From Chinchilla lanigera (Eukaryota; Chordata; Mammalia; Rodentia; Chinchillidae), in contig NW_004955438.1 in the NCBI RefSeq assembly GCF_000276665.1, positions 13,184,710 to 13,248,709 of the forward strand: a stretch of 64,000 nt of DNA, in the 5' to 3' direction. How positions within the stretch are numbered: the stretch's first letter is position 1; every line of letters starts with the position of its first letter. The translations under genes and the position numbers were made by a program. Shown here piece after piece: positions 12,091 to 23,879 of this stretch. The notes beneath the pieces are model-generated. The model saw only the letters and a list, made by a program, of their open reading frames with translations, did not search any database and had not been told where the DNA came from.

Positions 12091-13111
12091 CCTGGGCCCG
12101 TCTGTGTCTTTTCAGAGGTTACTCTAGGGCCGAGGGTGGCCGCCCCATTTTGGTGTGTCCGAGGCAGCCAACCGGGCCAGAAGAAATGGTCCCAACACTG
12201 TGTGCAGCCTGAGCGACTGGATGACCCTGGCTGAGGACGACCGCCCTGGCCAGGGAAGACAGGCAGCAGGGCAGACAGAGCCGACTGTGGGAGAAGAAGT
12301 GGCCATTTGTCATGTGTGTGGCCTCCTGGGCTCTCAGCCTCTTTTTCTCATCAGGTCTTCCCCACCTGATGAGTGGACTCTTCTGTCTGAGCTCAATGTG
12401 CCAGGCACATGCTGCGCTCCCGGAGGAGACAATAGGACCCGGAGATTCAGTGCTGCCAGGCTGATGCCCTCAAATCAGGTGTGGGAGCGTGGCAGCCACG
12501 TTGTGCCCAGGAGGCTTCCAGGCCCCTGCTGTTCTGGAAGCTGCCTGAGCAGGGGACCCAGTGCCCAGCAGGGGCAGCAGCACTTTCTCTTTTTGCCAGG
12601 CGGGTCCCCAGGAGGATGCCAGCTGCTCACCAGGGAAGGTGGGCCCCTTCCCTGTGACTAATTCCAGTTCTACCTGAATCCGCCAGGATGCGTGTGTCTG
12701 TGGCTTCCTGCAGCAGGAGCACAGGCACCTGCTGGGCAAGGAGGGCACGGGGGCCTGGCCAGAGGAAATGGCATTGCCTGAGGTGGGCTGAGGAGGGCAA
12801 GACGCCCCGGCTCAGTTTCCTTCAGGCGGGGTCGGCAGAGGGAAGTGAGTCATTAGCGGCTCAGGGCAGCATCCTCCAGTCCCGCAGGGGTGACGGGGTC
12901 GTGGGGATCTGAATGGCTGGAGAGTTTCCTGTACGCCTGCTTGCTTTCCTCTCTGAACTTTTTACTCAAGACAATTGTGCTTGTTCTCTCTGTGGTCAGA
13001 AGGTTAAGCGCGGGAGAGGAAGTGAGCAGGGCGTCTGGGTTTCTTAAGGAAGCCTCAGGGCATATCTGTTTTTCCTCCCAGAAAGCTGTTAAAGCCTCCC
13101 CAGGTTGTGTC
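12091..13111. other. GC-rich single-copy stretch, no gene seen
   Basis: The longest open frame (12155-12661, plus) is explained by GC-rich composition and has no known motif. A short L2-like phrase (tgccaggcacatgct) occurs at about 12400. Confidence 0.4.
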
Positions 13112-13298
13112 TCTCCTGGTACTGGGGTTTGAAAACCAGGGCCTTGTGCATACTAGGCAAGACGTCTACTACTGAGCTACACTTCGAGCCCTTTTTGAGA
13201 TAGAGTCTAAGTTGCATAGGCTGACTATGAACTCACAACCGTCCTGCCTCAGGCTCCTGAGTATCTGGGATTACAGGTGTGTGCCACTGTGCTCAGCT
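13112..13298 (-). repeat. B1-ID dimeric SINE
   Basis: Read on the minus strand: a B1 part followed by an ID part (plus-strand signature ctggtactggggtttgaa at 13114). Confidence 0.75.
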
Positions 13299-13400
13299 TC
13301 AAGAGTATTTGAAAAGACATGGACACAGAATTCCCTGGAGTTTTTTTTGTTTTGTTTTGTTTTTATTGTTGTTGTTGTTGGTTGGTTTGTTGGTTGATTG

Positions 13401-13541
13401 GTTTTTTGAGACAAGGTCTTGCTATGTAGTTCAGGCTGGCCTTGAACTGTGTGACCAAGGCTGGCTTCCTATTTACCGTGATTTTCCTGCCTCAGCCTCC
13501 TGAAGCTGGGATGACAGGCATGTGCCACCATGCCCAGTCAG
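13401..13541 (-). repeat. B1 SINE
   Basis: Reverse B1 with the T-side tail extended into a G/T-rich array (13340-13400). Confidence 0.85.
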
Positions 13542-14837
13542 ATGTGTGTATAAAGACCGCCAAAACTGGAGTTGAGCAACTTGCTCACAGGCTTGATATC
13601 AACAGCAATTCCAAGTGGTCAACACAAAGTAGCTTCTGCATCTGATCTGGTGAGATATTGGAGAACTGCTATTAAAATTGCCAATGGCTATTACCACTAC
13701 AACTACTTTCCTGCTTCCAAAATGTGTCACCACCAGCGGCATCGTCGTGGGAAGCCCTGAATGTTGAGCTGAGGCTTTTGACTTCAGCCTGCTGGGTCCC
13801 CTTCTCATCCTAACAATAACCACACTCCAGGGGTCGGGGTCCTGCCCAGGCCCATGACCTTCCTGTCTGCGCACACCTCCGGCAAGGCCACCGTGCGCAG
13901 CTCAGCAGGCCGGGCTGGTTCTTCCCGCTCTGGGCCCCCCACAGAGCTGCACAGTATGCCTCCCGGCTCAGACCCCTAGTCTTTTCACAGCTACACCAAC
14001 TTTGGATACCCAAATTACTAGACACTTTACATAGACTTTACAGAATCAAGAATCACCCCAGGGAATGTTCCAGTCTTCTGATGCCAAGGGCCTATTACTG
14101 AGAGTGACTGCAGGATGATAACATTTTCCCTATTTTACAGATAAGGAAACAAATGGAAGCCCAGGGAGGTCCAGCTTTTTAGTGGCCAGGACTCAGGTAA
14201 TATTGAGGGAAACTGTCAAACTTGCTAAGAAGGTGGGACTTGGAGACAGAAGTTTCCCCCGACCTCCCACCTACCGCAGCCCGACTCTTGCTTCTTGCCA
14301 GGTTGGCCTAGCCATCATTTTAATTGCTTCTTAGCCACTCACGGCTAGGCCAAATTGTTTGCTGGAGGGACCCCGGCTGGCCTTCATCTCTGTTTCCTCT
14401 AAATCCTTGATGCCCATATCAGTACCAGCTGCAGCTGCAAGCTGCCACAGGGCACAATTTAGGAAGCACTGACTGATGGTTCTGTTCAGCTATATCAGCT
14501 GTGACAGTGTCCCATAATGCTCTCAGAATTAGATGTGGATGCTTGGCAGACTTTATCTTCCAAAAACGAGATTCTTGAACCAATCTGGACATGTGGCTCA
14601 GCATTCTTTGCCACTGACCATTTTCCAAGGCACACAGGTAAAGGTGGCATCAGCGAGTCAGAGCAATTCCCTCATGGCAGCTTGGCCCATGGCCTGTGGT
14701 ATGGTCACCTGGTTTTACCCTGGGGATTACTTCTTTGTCTTATAAATAGCCGAGCACATGTCTGGGTGAGCTGTTAATCTGTGGGACTGGCGCTGAGACT
14801 TTGGAATCATGTCTACCTTGGTTACAGCACGTGCACG

Positions 14838-14876
<39 letters not shown>

Positions 14877-15535
14877 CAGAGCTGACCAAAGTTAAACATA
14901 AAATGCAAAGCGTGAGCCTAATGTTGTGTGAGTAGCTGGATTTGAGAATGCATCATAGAATGAAGCATACTTAAACGTCCTAGCAAAACAGCCCTAGTGT
15001 TGTCCTGCCACCCACTCTTCTGGCCAGCACCCTGTGGGCTGGGGGAGAGGGCCTGGCTTTCTTCCCCGCAGCCCTGGGCAGAAGAGTTCAGGCTCTGTGA
15101 GAGGAGGGCGGATGGGACACGGGATGGGAGGGGAGAGCAAGGGCTCTGGAGGCAGGACTGGGAGGGCGAAGAGGAGGACCCTGGGCAGGGTGTGAGTGAC
15201 TGGTGCAAAGCTGCTTTCTCAGCAAAACAAAACCAAAAATTAACCACTACTCTCTTTTATTCACACAATTTTTAAAAGCTTTAGAAAAAAGTGTCCTACA
15301 GTTTCAAACTTGATGCAAAATCTAAACAAATAAGTGTACTGGATGCGGCCCAGCTGTTGGGGCCCAAATGCAACCGGGAAGCAAATGAAGCTTGACTCCT
15401 GGCCACCTGAGGGCCTCAGCAGGACACATTTATTTCCCTTCCAAATCTTTGTCTATGCCAGCGGAGCTGGGATGGAATCATCTTGAGAACAGCTCTCGGG
15501 CCACTGGTCCTGAGCAGTGCCACTCGGGAAGTGAG
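13542..15535. other. Intergenic; reversed MIR and a CA microsatellite
   Basis: The segment 14110-14200 (tattttacagataaggaaac) is a reversed MIR. The segment 14842-14875 is an uninterrupted (CA)n array, preceded by gcacgcac. No gene is recognised. Confidence 0.55.
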
Positions 15536-15992
15536 TGTGTTAGTCAGTGCTGCACTGCTGGACGAAATACTTTCCATGCACAACTTAAAGGAGAGATTTA
15601 TTTTGGCTCACACTTGGGGGGTTGGGTCCCTGGCTGGCTGGCTCTGTTGCTTTAAGGCCTGTGCGCAGGTGCAAACATCTGGCAGAAGAAGGCTGTTCAC
15701 TTCCTGGCGTCCTGGAAGCAGAGAGCCAGGGCCTGAGAGGAAGGCGCCAGGGACCAGGTATCACCCCATGGCCAGGCCCTTGACCTGCTCCTTTCAGCCA
15801 GGTCCCACCTCCTGTGTCCATCGCCTCCTGACAATGCCATCAAATCATAGTCGCATAATGGGTTCACGATTGACAAATCCACTTGATAAAATTGTAGCCT
15901 CACGATTCAATTACTTCCCCAAAGCCCATCAGCAACCAAACCTTCCACATAACGAGACACTTTGGGGAACATTTTTGATCGCAAGGATAACA
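15536..15992 (-). mobile_element. Solo LTR of ERVL-MaLR type
   Basis: Read on the minus strand it ends gactaacaca and contains ccaaaataaatctctcc (AATAAA near 15596-15601), the MaLR 3' end. Its plus-strand ends are tgtgttag and ggataaca. An open frame of 206 codons on the plus strand runs across it by chance. Confidence 0.7.
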
Positions 15993-17157
15993 CCCATCCA
16001 AGGGCACTGCAATGTGGGGTGGTTTTGTCCCTGGGTTTTGAAAGCCATCTCCGTTGTGATGTGTTTAGGTGGGTGTGATGGAAAACTTGTGTCCCTCAGC
16101 TAAGTAAAAAATACCCCAATGCCACAAAATAGGAGGAGGAAAACAGCTGTCGTGAAACAGCAGCTGCAGGTCTTCTCGGCTTGCCTGTCCAGGTGCAGGG
16201 ATCCTCTGCCCTGTGATCTGGGGCGGGCAGCTGGATCTCAGGAGTCTCAGTGCGCTGTCCCATTTCCCAGCTGCGAGCTGCGTGGAAACAGGGAGCTCCT
16301 CGCTCCCATCGGTCCTTCCCCACACTCGGCCTCAGTCACAGGTCCTGGAGGGCGGCGTAAGCTGCGCTGACCTCCTGGCTGTCCGGGGAAGACAGCGCCC
16401 CCACTGGACACTGGAGGGCCAGGCATCCTTGTGTCCGCAGCTTCACCTTTCTGGACTTTCTTCATTTTTCCGTCCTAGCTGGAGGTCTAAATCATAGGGT
16501 CACAAGACAGCTTCTTGGAGGGTCCGGGGAGGCAATCCATTCTCTTGCCCTTTCGAGCATCCAGACACCACCTGTGTCCTAGGCTTGTGGCCCCTTCCAC
16601 TGTCTTCACAGCCAGCAGCATCTCCTCGGAGCTCCTGCCTCCTTCAGGTCAGCCCCCAGGGAATCCAGGGTCACCTCACCACCACAGGTGCTTCCCTTAA
16701 TCCCATCTGCAAGGAGCCTTTGGCCGCGGGAGGTAGCTGACCACAGGTTCTGGGATCTGGATGTAGACATGGAGCAGGGGGCGTTACTGTATCTAGAAGA
16801 GGGTTCCTACTGCTCCTTCACAGGCCCAGGTGGGGGCAGCCCAGGAGCCTGGGAACTGGGGATGGAGAACTGGTAATGGGGACCCAGGTGTCCCTTCCTT
16901 CCTGATCTGCTCAGAGGCTTCTTCTTGGCAGCTGCTGACTATATGACGGGGGAGGACAGTGAGGACAAGACTGCTGGCGACTGGCGTGGCAGGTGCTTTC
17001 TCTCCCTTTAGGAGTGCGGCTCAAAAACTCTGCTTCAGGATCCGCACAAACGCTAGGGCGAGCATAGTTACCTTGTGCCCTCTAAGATGTGAAAGTACCG
17101 ACCTGTACTGCCGTGCTTCTTTAAAGACTGTCATTGTAAAAAACAAGATCAACTCTG
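15993..17157. other. Intergenic, no repeat recognised
   Basis: No SINE or L1 is seen. Open frames (16065-16325, 16213-16497) overlap on both strands and lack motifs. It lies downstream of the 17.2 kb poly(A) site on the minus strand. Confidence 0.4.
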
Positions 17158-17256
17158 CTTCCCCCCCAAAGACCCCCACAAATCCACATCAGTATCAGGC
17201 GTTTATATATCGACAGGTTTATTCTTTTTTGAAGCTCGAACAAATACATCTTTACA
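17158..17256 (-). terminator. Canonical minus-strand poly(A) site
   Basis: Read on the minus strand: two UGUA motifs (17253-17256 and 17245-17248), then AATAAA (17218-17223), then a G/U-rich downstream element (about 17159-17190, dominated by GGGGG and GTGG runs). The spacing fits a strong mammalian cleavage/polyadenylation site. The transcript it would end is unknown. The nearest minus-strand gene is RPS6KA5, with its stop 18.1 kb upstream; a separate non-coding transcript is equally possible. Confidence 0.5.
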
Positions 17257-20069
17257 CTCACAGAAGTTGGTAAAAAGTAAGCCCTTACTGCTTTGCTAAA
17301 AATAAAACTCATACATAAAGCTTGCCAGCCAGGTTCCCTGAACAAGAAAACATCACATTACTGCAGTACATTGACTTTTTGAATCGTGTTTTTTTTTTAA
17401 AGCCAACAAAAAGCATTCCCACCTGCCTCAACCTGGGAAGACTAACTTCGATACCGTGAAGGGGAAAAGCACATGCCTCTTAGAACTATTCACAATGAGT
17501 AGACATAGAACTCTGAAGATGCTCAATAAATAGGATATAAAATTCTGAGAGCTTACCTTTAATCAAAGGCAGTACCAGTATCATTAGAGTAAAGCATTCA
17601 AAGGACATTAAAATAGCTATGCATATCTACAGCAACAAAAGGAACATGTCACATTTATGCTCCTAAATTATCCCAGAAGAGGGAACACTCATTATAAATT
17701 AATACTGCAAGATTCTAGCCCAGCTAGAATGAATCAGTTTTTAAAAATCTACCATAAAGTATATAAATATAGAATTCAGGAAAGCAGGGAAAGAAAAGCT
17801 ACTGCTTACTGAATGCAGGAGGTAGCAAGCAAAAATGTCACTCCCCTGGGGTGGATCAATGCTAATAAAAATAATGAGAGGGGGAAGAAAATGAGGATAC
17901 AAAATAAAATTGATTCTTGATGTGAGAATAATTTTATTCCTTGCATAAAAATGCCTTATGTTCTTCTACAGAGACCTAGAAAAAAAAAGCCATGCAAATA
18001 AAATTCAAATTACATGCCAGTAGATTGACTGTCAAAGGTTGGCCCCAGAAGGAGTTTTCTTAGAGGTCGAGGACCTGTTGTAATTCCCATCCAAATTAAT
18101 GTTTACACCCTAATGAGAGGAGCCCAGCTACTGGAACCAAACCCAATCTGTGTCCATAGACTCTAGACTTCTGAATAGTGCTTTTCGCTTCTTTGTAAAA
18201 GAAAAGTTGGGGACAGGGTGGGGGTTGAGAGAGGGGCAAAGAGATCCAGAAGTGAAAAAATGTCCTTGTGGCAGGAGGCAGGCAGATGACAGGGAAGATC
18301 AACAAAGGAAAAACGCAAGCAATGTCTGCAAACAGAAGGGTTCAGCCCACTGACGTGGAGCAAGTGCATCCAGTTCTAACCGGAGAAGCTGCCTGGGGGT
18401 CTGAACACAATAGATGCCGCTCCCCGTGTGCGGAATGATGGATCAGCTCCCGCTTATCAGGCAGCGAACACAGCCAGCCACACAAAGGCCCCAAAGACAC
18501 CTTCCGCACCAGCCCTTTGAAACGGGAACAAAGTTCTGGCTGTCGCCGAACAAGCACCCACGCGTCTAAAAACAGAAGTTTTTGAAAAGGGCATGGAGTA
18601 CAAATCTTTTATTTTATAAACAGATCCACTCCGGCTGGCTCTTCTTCCGCTCCACAGGCTGCCTTGGACTGCCACAAAGCTGATGTGACTGGACAGAAAA
18701 CTGCTTAAGGTAGTTCAGCGGGTGGCTACACATGGATCTTCGCTGTCAGGGTTTGGTCTCTGGGTGACTCATCAAGTACGGATGGTGACGCAGTGACCCC
18801 GACTCAGGAAGGTCAGGCTCAGCTTCCCTCAGCGGGAGAAAGGAGGATATGAAGGGACTGTACTGGGAATGTACTGTGTGCACGTATGAAAAAAGTGAAA
18901 AGAGAAAATTAAGGCGATTTACATGTGGATGCTAAATTGGGCCGGTTAGCAAAACCAAGGTACTGTCATTTCCCAAAGATAGAATCAAGAGCGGAGTTAA
19001 CATCAGTGCCACCTACAGGAAAGCCTGAAGGACAGGCAGCACACGGCCTCCCAGGCTTCTTAGCTGGCAGCTCGCAGACACCAGAACTCCAGCCCATGGG
19101 CCTTGGAAGGAGGCTTCTGAGCTCTGGGAGGGGATCTGCTCCCTGCGGGCTCTGTCCGCGCGGCTTCCTTCCTCTGGGCGCCATCAGAGGTCACAGCATC
19201 CCTTCTCAGCCACTGACCTGAAGTGAACTCCCTTCACTCACTCTGAAGGAACTTTAAATAAATGATAATGACTAACCCAGCTGCTGCAGCAGGGCAAAAA
19301 CCAAAGTCACGACTATGGTCCACTGAAAAAACAGGTGTCCTTTCCCTCCTTGCCACCATAAATACCAAATAGAAGAAAAGACAAAGACAAGAAAATACAT
19401 TCACATTATTAAGAAAATGGAGAAAATCTAATCAGTAGGGAAAACTATGAGGAAAAAAAAAAAACCCATCTGAATATACAGAGTTAACTAGACTTTCAAA
19501 GTAAGAACAGCATTCAAAAAAATTTTTAAATGCTCCCATCTGCTAAGATAATAAGTGATTAGTTCCAAGTTCTAGAAAATTCTAGAACAAAAGGTGCGCA
19601 TCAAAGTGGTGAGGCAGCTGCTTGCCCTTCCCAAAGGTCTGCAGGAAGAGGTCAGGCAAGCACCGCTCGGTGAGGTCACTGAGGAGCGCTGCGTTCCGCA
19701 AAGCTAAAGCTCCTAAACCCTGCGATTCTTCACTTCTGATGTGCTGTGACTCTGGTCTGCTCCGGTTGTCTATGCAGCCCACAGAAATGAAGCCGGTTCA
19801 AATAAAAGGCATACTATCAATTAGCTGAGCGCAATGATGTGTCTTAAACCCACACTCAGACCAACAATGTGCATTGTATAAATTGTTACTTATACTATTC
19901 AAGACCAATAAATATTAAAAATCCATCTCATTTTACACCTACCTTATTCTGTGTTTACTTCAAATTGCTAATTAATATTTGCTATATAGAATCAAGCACA
20001 GATAATTTTAAAATTAATCTATGTGGCAGAAAATCATTGTTAAAAATCAACCCAACCCCCTAAAAGAAG
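17257..20069. other. SINE-free, 3'-UTR-like stretch upstream of the 17.2 kb poly(A) site
   Basis: About 2.8 kb of AT-rich sequence with no SINE, L1 or LTR, in a window that elsewhere averages roughly one SINE every 2 kb. A GC-richer island-like segment at 18.3-19.2 kb lies inside. No credible coding frame. It could be distal 3' UTR of a minus-strand transcript. Confidence 0.4.
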
Positions 20070-20165
20070 ACTCAAGATGTATTATGTACAGGTTCAAGTT
20101 CCTTATGATGAATGTGGTCATTATGTATAGCTAGAATGTACCAATAAATTTAATTTTTAAAAAAT
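20070..20165 (+). mobile_element. Isolated L1 3' terminal tail
   Basis: This stretch of about 90 nt (acaggttcaagttccttatg ... ccaataaattt) matches the last part of the L1 at 1610-1690. It represents an extremely 5'-truncated L1 insertion. Confidence 0.65.
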
Positions 20166-20201
20166 CGACTCTATATATTGCCTATCTTTGGGATTGAGGT
20201 A

Positions 20202-20322
20202 TCTTTTTTTTTTATTTGTTTGTTTGTTTGTTTTTGTTTTTCTTCTGGTACCAGGAATTGAACTCACGACCTTGCATTTGCCAGGCAGGGGCTTTGCCGC
20301 TGAGCTAAATCCCCAGCCCCAA
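20202..20322 (-). repeat. ID-type SINE
   Basis: A reversed tRNA-like body (ctgagctaaatccccagcccc end) follows a tail now reading (GTTT)n. Confidence 0.88.
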
Positions 20323-21195
20323 GAGACTGAGGCATCTTATAGAGTCTTTTCCTGGCCTTTCATTGGTCCTTCAGTGTGCTGGCGAGGGAGGGAAGGTATA
20401 AGTATCTCCACTTTGGGATGAAGAAATGGGGGATCAGAGAGGCTGAGCAATTTTCTCAGAGTCGCCAAATCTGTAGTCAGTCTGAAAATCAGTGCAACGC
20501 TGCCCACCTACCTCCTTTTGGGAAAATCATGTCTTTTAAAATATAAATTTCATCTAAAATGGTCCCTCAAATCTGCAGCTCACAAACAATGTTTAATGCC
20601 TTCCACTGTTTAAATGCCTTCAAAGGAAACAAATACTCATGTATTAGGTCACTTATTCTAGAACCCACTAGAATAAGATCTGGTTGGAAAATACTTTCAA
20701 GGTAAAGTGCAAAGTTCAACTGAAAATCAGCCCATTATATTTGTGCGCTGTTAGTATTGTTATCTAATGCTGCAGGGGAGCACTGCTAATTCAGTTTGCT
20801 ATGTGAGTGGCCTACAGGCAACTTCCATTTCTCCATGTTAAAAATATCTTTAAACAAAAATAAATCTCAGTACTTCTGGGAGAAATATTATTAAGTCTAC
20901 AAAGCAGTCACAAAGAAAGGAAGCCTAGAATGTTAGCACAAAGTACTGTATGTGCTTGTGATTCTACACATAAAACGAGATCACTATGCACACAAATTTG
21001 TTGTGATACTTTAATTTTCCTATCTTCAAACATAAACTTTGGAAAATTCCTGTAAGTGAAACAACTTTATATGGGACAGATGTTTTCATATTTGCCACTG
21101 CAGAAACTCCTTAGGTTGTCATCCACAAAGTGAACCCCAAACCTAGCAGAAGGGTAGATTCGTCAAACTAAACTTTCCCATCAACAAATGTCATC
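20323..21195. other. Intergenic with reversed MIR
   Basis: The segment 20400-20515 shows a reversed MIR (cactttgggatgaagaaatg then agaggctgagcaattttctc). The rest is AT-rich and unassigned. Confidence 0.45.
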
Positions 21196-21345
21196 AACCG
21201 TGAAGTGGCAATGCACTCCTGTAATCCCAGCTATTAGGAAGGCTGAGGTAAGAGGACAGCAAGTTCAAGGCCAGCCTGGGCAACTTCGATATAACTCAAA
21301 ATAGATCGTGTACAGGTACAAATTCCTTATGATGAATGCGGTCAA
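21196..21345 (+). mobile_element. B1 fragment joined to an L1 3' tail
   Basis: A B1 monomer (21196-21304) runs directly into an L1 tail (gtacaggtacaaattcctta at about 21310) with no A-rich spacer. This may be a chimaeric insertion or an insertion of one into the other. Confidence 0.6.
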
Positions 21346-21360
21346 ATCAAACTCAAATAA

Positions 21361-21421
21361 TAAAAACAGGGTTGTGGATGTAGTTGAGTGGTTGACCACC
21401 TGGGTTCAATCTCGACTACTT
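21361..21421 (+). repeat. Degraded ID-type SINE
   Basis: Short tRNA-like remnant with a gggttcaatctcg B box. Confidence 0.5.
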
Positions 21422-21545
21422 CTAGAAAGAAGACAAGAAAGACAGAAGACAGGAAAAAAGGCTATTCTTGGATGGAGAGGGACTTGCAAGCTGAAAAAGG
21501 GAGAGATTCTGAGGGATTCATTCCGTTATTTAGGTAACACTGGAT

Positions 21546-21616
21546 CTGGGGAAGGGTCTAGCTCAGTGGTACCGTGCACACCCAGTCCTGGGTTCAATCC
21601 CCAGCACCAAAAAAGG
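21546..21616 (+). repeat. ID-type SINE
   Basis: A box gtctagctcagtgg and B box gggttcaatcccc, with a short A tail. Confidence 0.75.
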
Positions 21617-21742
21617 TGGTGTCTACAGAAATCAAACAAGTAAGTAAAATGCATTCTTTACTTCATCCTAAAAAATAAACAAAAACAAAGCATCAATGAA
21701 ACAAAACAAAGAAACAAAAACATAGGTTGTTTTACTTTGTTA

Positions 21743-21849
21743 GTTTTGGTTTTTTGAGATGGGCTCCATGTAGCTCAAACTGGCCTCAAACTCAAGGTGA
21801 TCCTCTTCGGTTAGCATCCTGAGTGCTGGTATCATTACCATGCCTAGCT
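21743..21849 (-). repeat. Old B1 SINE fragment
   Basis: Reversed and diverged, with ttttttgagatgggctcc and catcctgagtgctgg landmarks. Confidence 0.65.
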
Positions 21850-22528
21850 CCTATGGGTGTTTTACATACTCCAGGATTAATGTTCTGAAGTTTCTGTGTT
21901 AAATAAAATCCTTTCCTAGATTTAAAAGTGATTTAAAATAATCCTGGAACTCTGGGATATTATCACCCTTTGCAGCTACATTAGGTCTGTGAGAAACCAA
22001 TGCAGTATTACTAGATCACACCCTCTGTGTCTGTATGTTCCACTTAAAAAGAAACTAACATGGATTTCTCATGCCCTTTGGTTGGTCACTGATAGGCAAG
22101 AGTTCTTCAATACAGGCAGGGACTGCAGACAGTCCATGTAAGAATGGGTTTATCGCTTAGATGTTGCATAGGTCCTGCTTAACATTAAAACATAGTATTC
22201 TATATCCATCCACACGTTACTCAGCCCAGGGAAAAATACGATTGAAAGGAGGTTCCTTGTGTTTAGCTGGGCCTCTGGGGTTACCTGTAAGAGACAAATT
22301 TACTTTGTGCCCCAAGACTTCATTTCTCCTTGTAAAAGATTTCCCAACTATTCTTAAAATAGGGTTGGTGCCAAAGAAAGGAGGGCTTGGATGGTGTTCT
22401 CTAAACAGCAAGGTGTTAGAAGTGACTTTCTCAAAATAACTACATCTTTTTTAGCTGGTAGCTCTTTTTTGTGCATGTGGTTTTAAAAAAATTAAAATGA
22501 AATTCACAGAACATAAAGTTTAACAGTT

Positions 22529-22645
22529 TATGCCTGGCAGTGGAGTGTACCTGTAGCCCCAGCTACTTGGGAGGCTGAGGCAGGAGGATCATGAGCCCGG
22601 ATTTGACGTACACCTGGGCAACAGAAACGGCTTCATGTATTTAAA
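22529..22645 (+). repeat. Old B1 SINE
   Basis: The phrase gctacttgggaggctgaggc (22562 on) and a degraded tail identify it. Confidence 0.75.
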
Positions 22646-22898
22646 CAGCCAAAAAAATCATTTTAAGCCCATCATACAGAAGATGTTAGTATATTTCTGT
22701 TGTACAACTATTACCACTGTCCAAATCCAGTACAATTTCATCCCCCCTAAATGTGATCCGTACCCTTAAGCCGTCATTTCTTTCCTCCTCCCAGCAGCTG
22801 TGGAAACCATGGGTCTTTCTGTCTCTGTGGATTTGCCTAGCCAGACGTTTTGTATAAGTAGAATTTTATAATATATGACCCTTTGTGTTTGTGTCTCT

Positions 22899-23012
22899 TT
22901 AAAAACAAGGTCTCACTATACAGTCCAAGTTGGTCTTGAGCTCACTATGCAGCCTCAAACTTACGGTGATCCACCTGCCTCAGCCTCCCAAGTACCAGAG
23001 TTACGGCTTTTC
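22899..23012 (-). repeat. Old B1 SINE
   Basis: Reversed B1 with aaggtctcactatacagtcc and ctgcctcagcctcccaagta landmarks. Confidence 0.72.
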
Positions 23013-23879
23013 CACAGTATCTGGTAGTGGTTAAGCCATTTCCAGAGGGCTATAGTTCCAAGAATACCCAACCAAGGGCGCTCAGGTTGTTGACTTGTTC
23101 TCTGAGTTCACCTGGGATCTTGTAGCTACCCTATGACGATGCGCTAGTTCTGTTCACCTTTATGTGACAACAGATTGCCAACGGGCAAACTGTCACCTCT
23201 GTGACCTGGAATAGAAAAAAATTGTCCGCTGGATGAAGTTCTGAAGTAGAAAAGAATGTAAAAGAGGAGTAGTATTTAAACAGCCATATATGCTCAGATT
23301 ACATTTTTTCTCTTGGTAACACTGACATTTAAGCTATTTTGGAAGACCGAGAACACTAAATCTGTTTTTTAGTATCTCCAAGCATTTAATAAGTGCTTAG
23401 TTGCCTGTGAAATGTTTCTGAAAAACTGAAGCTTGTAAAATGTGAAACCACATTTTGGCTGATTCTTTATCAGCTCTCAGAGCTAAGTGTATCCGCACAA
23501 ATCAGTTCCTAAAGTTTTAACTCAAATTTTCCAATAACTGTGCTGCAAAGTGAGTTTTTAAAGAATCTGTTTGTCTGTAACTTAGAGATGGAATTAAGCA
23601 TGTTTTAGCTTTTAAAAGGTGGGCAAAGTAATGAGATACGTGGGGACACTGTAAACTGGGTTTTTACATAATTTGTAAAAAGCTAAAAATGTTTGTATAA
23701 TGCAAAAAGATGTAATCATCCAAAATGTCTCTGGCTCCCTCGTACCTTTCCGAAGTCTGTTTATTACTACAAGCGACTCAGAAACCCCTTTGTACCTTTT
23801 GAAAAAAAAAACACTTTAAGTCCCAAAGTAACAGAGATATTTACTATTACTTCGCCAGCGTCTGGAACAGGACCCGCCC
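23013..23879. other. Intergenic, nothing recognised
   Basis: AT-rich sequence with no SINE, L1 landmark or credible coding frame. Confidence 0.4.

Noticed and set aside
12155..12661. 168-codon open frame
   Set aside because: GC-rich composition makes long frames by chance; overlapping frames occur on the other strand and no motif is recognisable.
15483..16103. 206-codon plus-strand open frame
   Set aside because: Most of it runs antisense through a MaLR LTR; no domain, no conserved context.
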